The notes under the pieces are model-generated. The model was not told the origin of the DNA, made no database searches, and saw nothing but the letters and a program-made list of their open reading frames with translations. The position numbers were made by a program, and so were the translations under genes. This document shows, piece by piece, positions 14,863-23,799 of a stretch of DNA of 53,218 nt (within the stretch, counting starts at the first letter, position 1; every line of letters begins with the position of its first letter). Origin of the DNA: Lachnospiraceae bacterium (lineage in GTDB: Bacteria > Bacillota > Clostridia > Lachnospirales > Lachnospiraceae); contig JAFUPV010000060.1 of the NCBI GenBank assembly GCA_017472605.1, forward strand, positions 1-53,218. The letters are read 5' to 3'.

Positions 14863-16329
14863 ATGAAGAGAAAACTGGCAGCACTTATGACGATGACAAT
14901 GGCACTCAGCTCCATGGCAGTGGTTCCTGCAATGGCAGATAACGATGAAGAGCCTTATGTATGTAAAATTGTCTGCGTCGGCGACGCAACAACAGAAGCA
15001 TGTGACGCGGTTGCAGAAGCAGCTTCCGAAATCCTTCTGGAAAAGTATAACATTGAGATCGAACTGGTGAGACTGGGCTATGGTACCTTCTATAACGAAG
15101 TGAACCTGATGCTTTCTTCCGGCGAAAAGCTGGATCTGATTCCGAACTTTGCGTTTAACACGATGACAGCAGTAAATACCGGACAGATTCTTGAACTGGA
15201 TGACCTTCTGGATGAATATGGACAGGGAATCAAGGAGATCGTTTCCGAGGGCGAGTGGAACTGTGTAACCTTTGACGGAAGCATTTTCGCAGTTCCGAAT
15301 AACAAGGAAAAGGCACAGGGCTTCGGTATTGCAATGAGAAAAGACATGCTGGATGCAGTTGATTTTGATCTGGATACCATCGAGACAGAAGAAGATCTGG
15401 AAGCACTCTATGCAGCAATCAAGGAAGAATTCCCGGATGTTTATCCGCTGGCATCTGACCAGGGACAGATGGGCTATCACATGATCGAGCGCGACGATCT
15501 GGGCGGCGATTATGGTGTGATCATCAATCCGTCAACAGCAGAAGAGGCAGTCGTTGTCAACTACTATGAGACAGAAGAGTATCAGGAGATGGTAAAGCGT
15601 CATTATGACTGGGCGCAGAAGGGTTACATTCTTCCGGATGCCACCAACCATACCGAGGATGCTGGAACTCTGATCGGCGCAGGCAAGTGCTTTGCTTATT
15701 ACACAAACACAAAGCCGGGCATCGAGTCCGAGTGGGAAAGAAAGACCGGTGTAGAAATGGTTGTAAAGGAAATCGTAAGTCCGTTCCAGACCACATCCGG
15801 TGTTTCCAATCAGTGGTATATCGCATACCAGAGTGAGGATCCGGCAAAGGCAATGCAGGTACTGAACGAGATTTATACCAATCCGGATCTGTCCAACCTG
15901 CTGATTAACGGTATCGAAGGCGAACACTATGTGAAGAATGACGACGGAACCATTTCCTATCCGGAAGGCGTTGATTCTGCAAATACGACATACAGCAGCG
16001 TTGCATGGGTATGGCCGAACGAGCTGATCACCACTCCGTGGAGCGCAGACGGCGCGGATGTATGGGAGCTGACCGATGAATTCAACAAGTCTGCAAACGA
16101 ATCGATTGCTCTTGGATTTACCTGGGATAACGCAAATGTACTCAATGAAATCACTGCATGCAACAATGTAAAGGCAAAATATGAAAACGCTCTTAACTGC
16201 GGTATGATCGATCCGGAGGAAGCGCTTCCGAAGATGATTGAAGAACTGAAATCTGCTGGTCTTGAAGCAATTATTGAAGAGAAACAGGCACAGCTGGATG
16301 ACTGGATGGCTGGTAAAGCGGAAGAATAA
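14863..16329 (+). CDS. sugar ABC transporter solute-binding protein (LplA-like)
   Basis: A 488-aa extracellular solute-binding protein. The signal peptide (about 1-25) ends in AMA-D, a signal peptidase I site. There is no Cys at a lipobox, which is odd for a Gram-positive binding protein. The C-terminal part (LGFTWDNANVLNEITACNNV and the following helices) resembles DUF3502, typical of LplA/YtcQ-type lipoproteins that feed two-permease importers without a local ATPase. It likely binds an oligosaccharide released by outside enzymes. I chose the ATG at the signal-peptide start, with AAAGGAAAAA upstream; a longer in-frame reading adds 51 residues that do not look like a signal. A strong hairpin follows the gene. 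Confidence 0.9.
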   Translation: MKRKLAALMTMTMALSSMAVVPAMADNDEEPYVCKIVCVGDATTEACDAVAEAASEILLEKYNIEIELVRLGYGTFYNEVNLMLSSGEKLDLIPNFAFNTMTAVNTGQILELDDLLDEYGQGIKEIVSEGEWNCVTFDGSIFAVPNNKEKAQGFGIAMRKDMLDAVDFDLDTIETEEDLEALYAAIKEEFPDVYPLASDQGQMGYHMIERDDLGGDYGVIINPSTAEEAVVVNYYETEEYQEMVKRHYDWAQKGYILPDATNHTEDAGTLIGAGKCFAYYTNTKPGIESEWERKTGVEMVVKEIVSPFQTTSGVSNQWYIAYQSEDPAKAMQVLNEIYTNPDLSNLLINGIEGEHYVKNDDGTISYPEGVDSANTTYSSVAWVWPNELITTPWSADGADVWELTDEFNKSANESIALGFTWDNANVLNEITACNNVKAKYENALNCGMIDPEEALPKMIEELKSAGLEAIIEEKQAQLDDWMAGKAEE

Positions 16330-16338
16330 TCAGTTGAT

Positions 16339-16366
16339 AAGGGGGTGACATCACCCCCTTGTTTGT
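16339..16366 (+). terminator. hairpin between binding protein and permeases
   Basis: AAGGGGGTGA / TCACCCCCTT with a 2-nt loop is followed by GTTTGT, a poor T-run. It probably attenuates transcription or protects the upstream mRNA end, so the binding protein is made in excess over the permeases. This is a common arrangement in such operons. Confidence 0.65.
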
Positions 16367-16452
16367 ATCGGATGCGCCGGACGGCGCAATGTTTCGCTGT
16401 ATGTGGCCTGACGGTCCCGTCTGCATGGCACGCAGCAATATGAGGACTTCCT

Positions 16453-17379
16453 ATGAAAAAAAGCATAATTAAGAGAATAAAAAGCAAAAAACGTTTCTTT
16501 CCGCTGTACCTGATGCTTTTGCCCGGTATGGTATATCTGTTTATCAATAACTACATTCCCATGGGCGGCATTATTATTGCATTCAAGCAGTACAATTACC
16601 GGAAAGGTATTTTCGGCAGTGCATGGAACGGGTTAAAAAACTTTGTTTTTCTGTTTAAAACCAATGACGCCTGGATTATTACCAGAAACACTCTCTGTTA
16701 TAATCTGGTGTTCATTATTCTTGGTACAACGGCTGCAATTGCCGTTTCCATCCTGCTTAGTGAGATTCGGAAGGAACGGGCGAAAAAGACGTATCAGGTT
16801 GTTATCCTGCTGCCGTATCTGATCTCAATCGTTGTTGTCAGCTACATTGTCTATGGATTTCTCAGTTCGGAATATGGCTGCATGAACCATCTTCTTCCGT
16901 GGCTGGGAGGCGATAAGGTGATGTGGTATTCCACACCGACTTACTGGCCGGTGATCCTGGTCATCGTCAACCTCTGGAAAAATATCGGATATAACACAGT
17001 TCTGTACTATGCAACTCTGATTGGAATTGATCCTTCCTATTATGAGGCTGCCGTGGTGGATGGAGCAACCCGTTGGCAGCGGATCCGCTACATAACGATT
17101 CCGTCACTGATTCCGACCATCAGCATTCTGACGCTGATGGCGATCTCCAAAATCTTCTATTCTGATTTCGGCCTGTTCTATCAGGTACCGATGAACAGCG
17201 GTCCGCTGATCGATGTAACAAATACCATTGATACCTATGTTTACCGCGGCTTAATGGAAACAAGCAACATCGGAATGTCTGCCGCAGCCGGTGTCTATCA
17301 GTCTGTGGTAGGATTTGTTCTGGTGGTAGCAGCGAACTGGATCGTAGGCAGATTTGATAAGGAAAGCACATTGTTCTAA
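16453..17379 (+). CDS. ABC sugar permease, LplB-like
   Basis: A 308-aa inner-membrane permease of the sugar-import (MalF/LplB) group with six predicted helices and a basic N terminus. The coupling loop reads YYEAAVVDGATRWQRI, matching the EAA motif that docks on the ATPase. It forms a heterodimer with the next gene product and imports the sugar delivered by the binding protein encoded upstream. No ATPase gene is in the locus; in this family a shared MsmX-type ATPase encoded elsewhere is usual. The next permease starts 12 nt after its stop. Confidence 0.93.
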   Translation: MKKSIIKRIKSKKRFFPLYLMLLPGMVYLFINNYIPMGGIIIAFKQYNYRKGIFGSAWNGLKNFVFLFKTNDAWIITRNTLCYNLVFIILGTTAAIAVSILLSEIRKERAKKTYQVVILLPYLISIVVVSYIVYGFLSSEYGCMNHLLPWLGGDKVMWYSTPTYWPVILVIVNLWKNIGYNTVLYYATLIGIDPSYYEAAVVDGATRWQRIRYITIPSLIPTISILTLMAISKIFYSDFGLFYQVPMNSGPLIDVTNTIDTYVYRGLMETSNIGMSAAAGVYQSVVGFVLVVAANWIVGRFDKESTLF

Positions 17380-17391
17380 GGAGGAGACGCT

Positions 17392-18276
17392 ATGGTAGAA
17401 CGAAGTAAAACATTTCAGATTGTGGCAAACTGCATCATGATTCTGCTTTGCCTGTTCTGTATTCTTCCGCTGTGGCTGCTGTTTGCCTCCTCAATTACGG
17501 AAGAACGGGCACTGCTGGATTACGGATATGCATTTTTCCCGCGTGTGATCGATTTCTCAGCCTATCACTATGTGCTGGTGGAATCAACGCAGCTGGTGCG
17601 GGGCTATTTCCTGTCGGCGTTTACCACACTGGTAGGAACGGTGTGCAACCTGACACTGACCACGTTGTTTGCTTACCCGCTGATGCACAAAAATCTGCCG
17701 GGAAGAAAATTCATTTCCTTTTTTGTATTCTTTACCATGCTGTTTAACGGCGGCCTCGTCCCCTCCTACATCATGTGGACCCAGACCTTCCAGATTAAGA
17801 ATACAATTGCAGCACTGATTGTTCCCAATCTGCTGCTGAACGCGTTTAATATCATCATGATGCGGACTTATCTGACTACAAACATTCCGGAAGAAATCAT
17901 GGACGCTGCCCGCATCGACGGTGCAGGCGAATGCACAATCCTTCTGCGGATCGTGATTCCCATGTCCAAGTCCATTCTTTCCACACTGGCGCTTCTGGTC
18001 GGTCTCGGATACTGGAATGACTGGCAGAATGGTCTCTACTACATCAACAAGGACTATTTATACAGCACACAGGTACTGCTGAACAAGATGCTGATGGATA
18101 CCCAGTTTCTGATGAGCAGCGCGAGCCAGGGACTGAGCATTGATACCAGCGCGCTGCCGTCCACGGGAATTAAGATGGCAATTGCAGTCATGGGTATTCT
18201 GCCGGTTCTGGTGGTTTATCCGTTTCTGCAGAAATATCTGGTGAAAGGCATTACCATCGGCGCGGTGAAGGGATGA
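17392..18276 (+). CDS. ABC sugar permease, LplC/YtcP-like
   Basis: A 294-aa permease of the MalG/LplC group with six predicted helices. The EAA loop reads EIMDAARIDGAGECTILLRI. It ends KGITIGAVKG, the usual C terminus of this group. AGGAGA precedes the ATG. It pairs with the permease encoded just upstream to form the membrane channel. About 90 nt further downstream the GH5 gene begins, so sugar import and hydrolysis are probably in one transcript. Confidence 0.93.
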   Translation: MVERSKTFQIVANCIMILLCLFCILPLWLLFASSITEERALLDYGYAFFPRVIDFSAYHYVLVESTQLVRGYFLSAFTTLVGTVCNLTLTTLFAYPLMHKNLPGRKFISFFVFFTMLFNGGLVPSYIMWTQTFQIKNTIAALIVPNLLLNAFNIIMMRTYLTTNIPEEIMDAARIDGAGECTILLRIVIPMSKSILSTLALLVGLGYWNDWQNGLYYINKDYLYSTQVLLNKMLMDTQFLMSSASQGLSIDTSALPSTGIKMAIAVMGILPVLVVYPFLQKYLVKGITIGAVKG

Positions 18277-18366
18277 CTGTTTGGGAAACGGGCGAACGGT
18301 GCGTCGGATGACCGGAGGACGCAGGTGTGCAGGATGAGAACAGAAGATCGGAGAAAGGAAAAACGT

Positions 18367-20028
18367 ATGATAAATGGATTTTTACATACCGAAGGGAAAA
18401 AGATTGTTGACGGCCAGGGGAAGGAAGTTCTGCTGACCGGCTGGGGACTTGGAAACTGGCTGCTGATGGAAGGCTATATGTGGCTTGGTGGACAGGCGCG
18501 TTTTGACCGGCCCCGCAGAATCGAAGCGGTTCTGGAGGAACTGGCAGGCCGCGAGTACATGGAACAGTTCTGGAAAACGTTCCGCAGAGATTACATCCGC
18601 CGTGAGGATATTCAGTACATGGCGCAGCTGGGGTACAATTCTGTCCGCATCCCCATCAACTGGCGCGTCCTGATGGAAGAGGGACCGGGAATCCGCTGGA
18701 AGGAGGATGGATTCCGGCTGCTGGACAACTGTCTGGAATGGTGCGAGGAAGCAGGAATGTATGCGTTTTTTGACCTGCACGGCGCGCCTGGCGGACAGAC
18801 CGGCGCCAACATCGATGACAGCATTGATGACGTTCCCCGCCTTTTTATTGACGAAGACAGCCGACAGAAGGCGCTGGCGCTCTGGAGAGAGTTGGCGGTC
18901 CGCTATGGAAGCCGTGAAGTGGTGGGCGGCTATGATCTGCTGAATGAGCCGATTGCGCCGTACTATCCGGGACGGAAGGATTTTGATCATCTGATCCCGG
19001 CTCTGGCTCAGTTTTACCGGGATGCCATTGCCGTGATCCGGCAGGTGGACAAGGTTCATCTGTTCAGTCTGGAAGGTCCGCACTGGGCGACTGCTCTTGA
19101 TGTTTTTAACGAGAAATATGACGATAACATGGTTCTCCATTTCCACCGCTATGCCGAGCTTCCTCACCGGAAGATTCTGGACGCTTACATCAAAAAAGCG
19201 GAGGAATGGAACATCCCGCTGTGGCTGGGAGAGACCGGTGAGAATTTGAACGAGTGGTATGCGGCATTGTATCCCCTCTGCATCTCCCTTGGAATTGGTT
19301 ATAACCTGTGGCCGTGGAAAAAGATGGCATGCACCAATTCGCCCTGCAGCATCCGCAAGCCAAAGGACTATGATCTGCTGATGCAGTATGTGGAGGGCGG
19401 ACCGCATCCGGGCTTTGAGAAGGCGCAGGAAATTCTGAACGAATATCTGGAGCTGATCCGTCTGGAGAACTGCGATCTGCACCCGGAGGTAACGGGACAT
19501 GTGTTCCGTCAGGTTCCGTTTTCCATGCTGGCAGCGGACTTTGATGAGCTGCCGGGAAAGGGAATCTCCTACAGCGGTACCGCAGAGGAAAATCCGGCGA
19601 CGGATTACCGCGAAGGCTGCGGCATGTATCTGGCTGAACGGGATGTTGTCTGGGAGAAACGGTTTGCCTTTGACTGCGGAGCAGACCGGTATGCGCTGAA
19701 GCTGACAGCCGGAGAATTTGCGGAATATACGATCAGCGGCTGTGAGAAGCTGACCGTCCGGCTGACTGTGACGGCTGGCGCAGCAGGAAGTGTTTTAGTT
19801 TCTGTCAGACCGACCGGCTGGGCAGATGAGGGACAGAAGATGTGTGAGACCATTGCGCAGAAGGAATGTGTGATCGGTGCGGGCGAGACATCAGTGGAGG
19901 CTTCGTTTGAGCTGGCAGCTGCGCCGGATCGCCTGGCTGCGTTTGACCGGCAGGCGGATGACCGGCTGACGGTTCGGATTGCCGGTCTGGAAGGATGCGT
20001 AATTCTGGAACGCCTTTCCTTTGAATGA
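18367..20028 (+). CDS. glycoside hydrolase family 5, cytoplasmic
   Basis: A 553-aa enzyme. The (beta/alpha)8 GH5 domain spans about 1-345 with the acid/base Glu194 in LLNEPIAP and nucleophile Glu289 in WLGETGEN. Other conserved parts are RIPINWR, FDLHGAPGGQ and HFHRY. The last about 170 residues form a beta-rich domain that may be carbohydrate-binding (about 385-553). There is no signal peptide, so it acts inside the cell on imported beta-linked oligosaccharides; the exact linkage cannot be told from sequence. I chose the ATG after AAAGGAAAAA; an upstream ATG adds fourteen charged residues. It sits between the importer and a GH3 gene. Confidence 0.88.
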   Translation: MINGFLHTEGKKIVDGQGKEVLLTGWGLGNWLLMEGYMWLGGQARFDRPRRIEAVLEELAGREYMEQFWKTFRRDYIRREDIQYMAQLGYNSVRIPINWRVLMEEGPGIRWKEDGFRLLDNCLEWCEEAGMYAFFDLHGAPGGQTGANIDDSIDDVPRLFIDEDSRQKALALWRELAVRYGSREVVGGYDLLNEPIAPYYPGRKDFDHLIPALAQFYRDAIAVIRQVDKVHLFSLEGPHWATALDVFNEKYDDNMVLHFHRYAELPHRKILDAYIKKAEEWNIPLWLGETGENLNEWYAALYPLCISLGIGYNLWPWKKMACTNSPCSIRKPKDYDLLMQYVEGGPHPGFEKAQEILNEYLELIRLENCDLHPEVTGHVFRQVPFSMLAADFDELPGKGISYSGTAEENPATDYREGCGMYLAERDVVWEKRFAFDCGADRYALKLTAGEFAEYTISGCEKLTVRLTVTAGAAGSVLVSVRPTGWADEGQKMCETIAQKECVIGAGETSVEASFELAAAPDRLAAFDRQADDRLTVRIAGLEGCVILERLSFE

Positions 20029-20233
20029 CTCGGATAGACAGAGTCTTGCCTGTGACTGATCTGCCTGCCGCGAACCCTGCCTGTAACCGGTCTGTCTGGT
20101 GCAGAGGGGATACCGCTACATGGCAATTCGTCGCAAGGTGAAAATGGGAGAGTTAAATCGGCGGTTCTGGTGAAAATATGTCTCTTTTTTTATCGGTGCA
20201 GTTATGATAGAATGGAGTCGATACCAATGATGA

Positions 20234-20279
20234 AACCCGACCGAACATGTCACTGGCACGTTGGTCTGGATGCATAAGC
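20234..20279 (-). repeat. dispersed palindromic repeat, copy 2
   Basis: Read on the minus strand it begins GCTTATGCATCC and contains CAACGTGCCAGTGACATGTT followed by CGGTCGGG. It is a less perfect version of the palindrome at 10507-10557. It lies between GH5 and GH3, in a 324-nt gap that also holds an A/T-rich stretch (TTATGATAGAAT near 20211-20222) that could be a promoter. Confidence 0.65.
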
Positions 20280-20287
20280 AATACCGG

Positions 20288-20325
20288 TATCCTGCCTTGT
20301 CCGAATGTGAGAACAGGGCAGGATA
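20288..20325 (+). promoter_or_regulatory. leader hairpin before the GH3 gene
   Basis: TATCCTGCCTTGT pairs with AACAGGGCAGGATA around an 11-nt loop, ending 27 bases before the start codon and about ten bases before the GGAGG ribosome-binding site. It has no T-run. It may set translation or mRNA stability. Confidence 0.45.
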
Positions 20326-20352
20326 TTAATCTTTGTATGCTGGAGGAATAAA

Positions 20353-23181
20353 ATGGCTGGATATACATTGGACTGGAAGAAATATGTAGCGCTGGCAGTA
20401 GAGACAGCGGCGGAAGGCTGTGTCCTGCTGGAAAACAGGGGACAGGCGCTCCCGATCCGGGAAGGTGAAACCTGCGCTGTGTTTGGAAGAATTCAGAGCT
20501 ATTACTACAAGAGCGGAACCGGATCCGGCGGCATGGTGAATACCAACTATGTCCATGGAATTCTGGACGGACTGAAGGCGGAGTCCTCGATTCATGTGGA
20601 TGAGGAACTGGTTTCTGTCTATCAGGAATGGGAGAAAATCAATCCCATCGAAAAGGGAAAAGGCTGGGGTCAGGAGCCATGGAGCCAGGAGGAAATGCCG
20701 TTGACGGACGAGCTGGTGGAAGCCTGCGCGAAGCGGGATCAGGTGGCTGTTGTGCTGATTGGAAGAACAGCCGGTGAGGATCAGGATAACCGGGCAGGCG
20801 CCGGAAGCTACTGTCTGTCGGACGGCGAACTGGCAATGATCGAAGTTGTCTGCCGCCATTTTGAGCGGACGGCAGTTGTTCTAAATGTGGGCAATATCAT
20901 CGACATGAGCTGGGTGAAGAAGTACCAGCCCGCTGCAGTGCTTTACGCATGGCAGGGCGGCATGGAAGGCGGTATCGGTACGGCGAAGGTGCTGACCGGT
21001 GAGATCACGCCAAGCGGAAAGCTGCCGGATACCATTGCAAAAACGCTGAGCGACTATCCGTCGGATGCCAATTTCTATGAAGGAGATGACCTGGTGTACC
21101 AGGAGGATATCTATGTTGGCTACCGTTACTTTGAGACGGCGGCAAAAGACCGGGTTGTCTATCCCTTTGGCTATGGCCTGTCCTATACTGCTTTTTCTGT
21201 GAACTCTTCTTTGGAGGAGAAGACAGTGGGGACGGATGAAAGCGCAGCCAGCGGAGCTGCAGTGTGTGAGACTGGCACGGCTGACACTGTAAAATCAGGG
21301 CTCGGCGAGCTTGTCATCCGCAGCTGCGTGAAGAATACAGGAAGCTGTGCCGGAAAAGAGGTCGTTCAGGTTTACGTCCAGGCACCGCAGGGAAAGCTTG
21401 GTCAGCCCCTTCGCAGGCTGGTTGCCTTTGAGAAGACAAAGAACCTGCAGCCGGGTGAGGAAGAAACACTGGTGATGTCTGTTGAGAAGGAAGCACTTGC
21501 CTCCTATGATGACAGCGGTGTGACCGGAAATCCCTACTGCTATGTTCTGGAAGCGGGAACCTATGTGATTTACGCGGGCACCGATGTCAGAAGCTGTGAG
21601 CCGGTTGGCGAGTATGTGGTGGAAGAGACAATCGTGACGGAGCGCTGCAGCCAGCGGATGGCTCCCGGCCATTCTTTCACCAGAATGAAGCCGGTGGTCA
21701 AAGCGGACGGTACGGTGCAGATGACAGAAGAACCGGTTCCGGTCCGCGGCGCACAGGAAGAAGCGAAGCTTCCCGACTGCCTGCCCTATACCGGTGACAT
21801 GGGCTGGAAGCTGAAGGATGTCTATGAGAAAACGGTGAGTCTGGATGCGTTCATCGCCCAGCTGTCTGACAAAGAGCTTTGCGAGATCGTCCGCGGCGAG
21901 GGAATGAGCAGTCCCCGTGTAACACCGGGAACAGCGGCAGCCTTCGGCGGTGTTTCCGATGGTCTGACCGGCTTTGGAATCCCGGCAGCCTGCTGTACCG
22001 ACGGTCCTTCCGGCATGCGTCTGGACAGCGGAACCAATGCGTTCAGTCTGCCCAATGGTACTCTGCTGGCATGTACCTTCAACCGCCAGCTGGTAGCAGA
22101 TCTCTATGAAATGGAAGGTCTGGAAATGCGCAACAATCGCATCGACACCCTTCTCGGACCGGGAATGAACATTCATCGTCACCCGCTCAACGGAAGAAAC
22201 TTTGAGTATTTCTCCGAGGATCCCTATCTGAGCGGCCAGATTGCAGCTGCCCAGTTACAGGGAATGGCGCGTGTCGGTGTGACAGGAACCATCAAGCATT
22301 TCTGCGCCAACAACCGTGAGTTCCGCCGCCGTTTTGTCAACAGCATTGTGTCGGAACGTGCGCTGCGTGAAATCTATCTGAAGGGCTTCGAAATCGCTGT
22401 GAAGGAGGGCGGTGCCTATTCCATCATGACGACCTACGGTGCGGTCAATGGTCTGTGGACAGCCGGACTTTACGATCAGAACACAGCCATCCTGCGTGAT
22501 GAATGGGGCTATGACGGCATTGTGATGACAGACTGGTGGGCCGAGATCAACAACCGAGAGGGCGAAGAGGCTACCAGAGAAAATCTGGCAATGATGGTAA
22601 AATCCCAGAATGACGTTTACATGGTAACAAGAAGCGCGTCGGAAAATGTGGATGATCTGGAAACAGCACTGGCAGAGGGACGTCTGACAAGAGGCGAGCT
22701 GGCAAGATGTGCGGCAAACACGCTCCGCTTCATCCTGCGTTCTCCGGTCATGGAGCGCCAAATCGGACAGGAACAGAAGGTGGAAATCATCAACGCGCCT
22801 GCGGATCAGAAGCTGACTACGGATTTCAGCGTTCAGTATCATCGCGTTGTCGGTCCGACAGAAATCAGCCTGTCCGATGTTCCCCATGAGGCGGGAGATT
22901 CCCACATTCTCGGAGTTAGCACACGAGTGATGGGAAACATGCGGATTTCTCTGACCGCTGCCTCTGACTTCGACGATCTGGCCCAGATGTCGGTTTCCGT
23001 TTTCGTGGATAATACGATTTTTGGCACCTACACCTTCCATGGTTCCAACGGAGAGCCGGTAACCATCTCCAGAGAAAACAATATCTTTGGATACAATCAC
23101 TATGTGAAGCTCTATTTTGCCCAGAGCGGTCTGACACCGATTTCCATGAAGGTGGAGATGTTGGAGGATAAGATGATGTGA
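20353..23181 (+). CDS. glycoside hydrolase family 3, domain-permuted beta-glucosidase type
   Basis: A 942-aa GH3 enzyme with swapped domain order. The C-type alpha/beta sandwich comes first (about 15-240, with GRTAGEDQDN and GYGLSYTAF). A fibronectin III-like domain follows (about 275-420). The catalytic TIM-barrel domain is last (about 495-810), with KHFCANN and nucleophile Asp727 in GIVMTDWWAE. A further C-terminal beta-rich tail follows. This reversed order is known from Ruminococcus albus and Butyrivibrio beta-glucosidases. There is no signal peptide, so it probably hydrolyses imported oligosaccharides after or beside GH5. GGAGG lies six bases before the ATG. Confidence 0.92.
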   Translation: MAGYTLDWKKYVALAVETAAEGCVLLENRGQALPIREGETCAVFGRIQSYYYKSGTGSGGMVNTNYVHGILDGLKAESSIHVDEELVSVYQEWEKINPIEKGKGWGQEPWSQEEMPLTDELVEACAKRDQVAVVLIGRTAGEDQDNRAGAGSYCLSDGELAMIEVVCRHFERTAVVLNVGNIIDMSWVKKYQPAAVLYAWQGGMEGGIGTAKVLTGEITPSGKLPDTIAKTLSDYPSDANFYEGDDLVYQEDIYVGYRYFETAAKDRVVYPFGYGLSYTAFSVNSSLEEKTVGTDESAASGAAVCETGTADTVKSGLGELVIRSCVKNTGSCAGKEVVQVYVQAPQGKLGQPLRRLVAFEKTKNLQPGEEETLVMSVEKEALASYDDSGVTGNPYCYVLEAGTYVIYAGTDVRSCEPVGEYVVEETIVTERCSQRMAPGHSFTRMKPVVKADGTVQMTEEPVPVRGAQEEAKLPDCLPYTGDMGWKLKDVYEKTVSLDAFIAQLSDKELCEIVRGEGMSSPRVTPGTAAAFGGVSDGLTGFGIPAACCTDGPSGMRLDSGTNAFSLPNGTLLACTFNRQLVADLYEMEGLEMRNNRIDTLLGPGMNIHRHPLNGRNFEYFSEDPYLSGQIAAAQLQGMARVGVTGTIKHFCANNREFRRRFVNSIVSERALREIYLKGFEIAVKEGGAYSIMTTYGAVNGLWTAGLYDQNTAILRDEWGYDGIVMTDWWAEINNREGEEATRENLAMMVKSQNDVYMVTRSASENVDDLETALAEGRLTRGELARCAANTLRFILRSPVMERQIGQEQKVEIINAPADQKLTTDFSVQYHRVVGPTEISLSDVPHEAGDSHILGVSTRVMGNMRISLTAASDFDDLAQMSVSVFVDNTIFGTYTFHGSNGEPVTISRENNIFGYNHYVKLYFAQSGLTPISMKVEMLEDKMM

Positions 23182-23200
23182 TTTCTTTTGTATACAGCAG

Positions 23201-23229
23201 TTGACTTTAACCAGAAAAGCGTCTATAAT
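23201..23229 (+). promoter_or_regulatory. promoter of the B12 operon
   Basis: TTGACT, a 17-bp spacer and a perfect TATAAT, ending about 20 bases before the cobalamin riboswitch. It starts 20 bases after the GH3 stop, so the B12 operon has its own start. Confidence 0.88.
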
Positions 23230-23249
23230 GCAAACGAATGATAACGAAA

Positions 23250-23426
23250 ATATGGTTCGAGGGCAATGCCCGGGACGAGAGAGGGAATCCGGTGAGAATC
23301 CGGAGCAACCACCATTACTGTATTTGACTGATCAAAGGCATCAATACCATTGGAAGGAATTCTGAGAAGGGATGCGTTTGGTGGCGTTTTGCCACAGGTC
23401 ATAAGTCAGGAGACCTGCCATGTTTG
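23250..23426 (+). promoter_or_regulatory. cobalamin (B12) riboswitch
   Basis: The aptamer shows the conserved B12-box pieces in order: GGGAATCCGGTGAGAATCCG with its short helix, an ACTGT segment, a GGCG..GCCAC hairpin loop and AAGTCAGGAGACCTGCC at the 3' side. The ends pair through ATATGG and CCATGT. It binds adenosyl- or other cobalamins and lowers expression of downstream genes. An intrinsic terminator lies about 140 bases on, so control is probably by premature termination. Confidence 0.9.
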
Positions 23427-23563
23427 AGTAATTCGGCTTAACACAGCTTGGGTGAGAAGGGTGCAGCCGGTTTATCGTTGTACGTGCAGGTTCGGCAAAG
23501 GATTGTCACGGATTCGTGACCAGATTTGTCGGAGCTCTGTTTGCATACGCGGATAAATCAGTT

Positions 23564-23601
23564 GGGCTCTTTCGAATGGAATGTTCGGAGGAGCCTTTTT
23601 A
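23564..23601 (+). terminator. riboswitch-linked intrinsic terminator
   Basis: GGCTC and GAGCC enclose a partly paired stem (TTTCGAA / TTCGGA) followed by TTTTT. It lies in the 5' leader, between the aptamer and the first gene, and would end transcripts when B12 is bound. The mutually exclusive fold was not modelled. Confidence 0.75.
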
Positions 23602-23604
23602 ATT

Positions 23605-23694
23605 GCTTAGCCGTCCTGGCGGATGTGTCGGCGACACGTTCCGTTGGATGTATGAGAGCGGTGAGTCCGATGAGGGCGCTTGCGCCTCATTCGG
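23605..23694 (+). repeat. dispersed palindromic repeat, copy 3, with second hairpin
   Basis: The first 50 bases align with copies 2 and 4 (starting GCTTA, core GCGACACGTT, then TTGGATGTATGAG). Then comes a strong hairpin, CCGATGAGGGCGC and GCGCCTCATTCGG with a 2-nt loop, at 23667-23694. It sits in the leader of the B12 operon, after the terminator and about 105 bases before the first start codon. Confidence 0.6.
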
Positions 23695-23799
23695 TGAGCG
23701 CCGCGATAACGAGAGAAACGTGCGCAGACAAAAAGACATGTGATACCGGAAGGAGCAAATTCGGACACTCAGAGTAAGTACAGAAAGGAAGAGGTATTT

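Noticed and set aside
23526-23777. An 83-codon plus-strand frame in the B12 leader
   Set aside because: It spans the terminator and the dispersed repeat and has no ribosome-binding site. It reads like the repeat family, not a protein.
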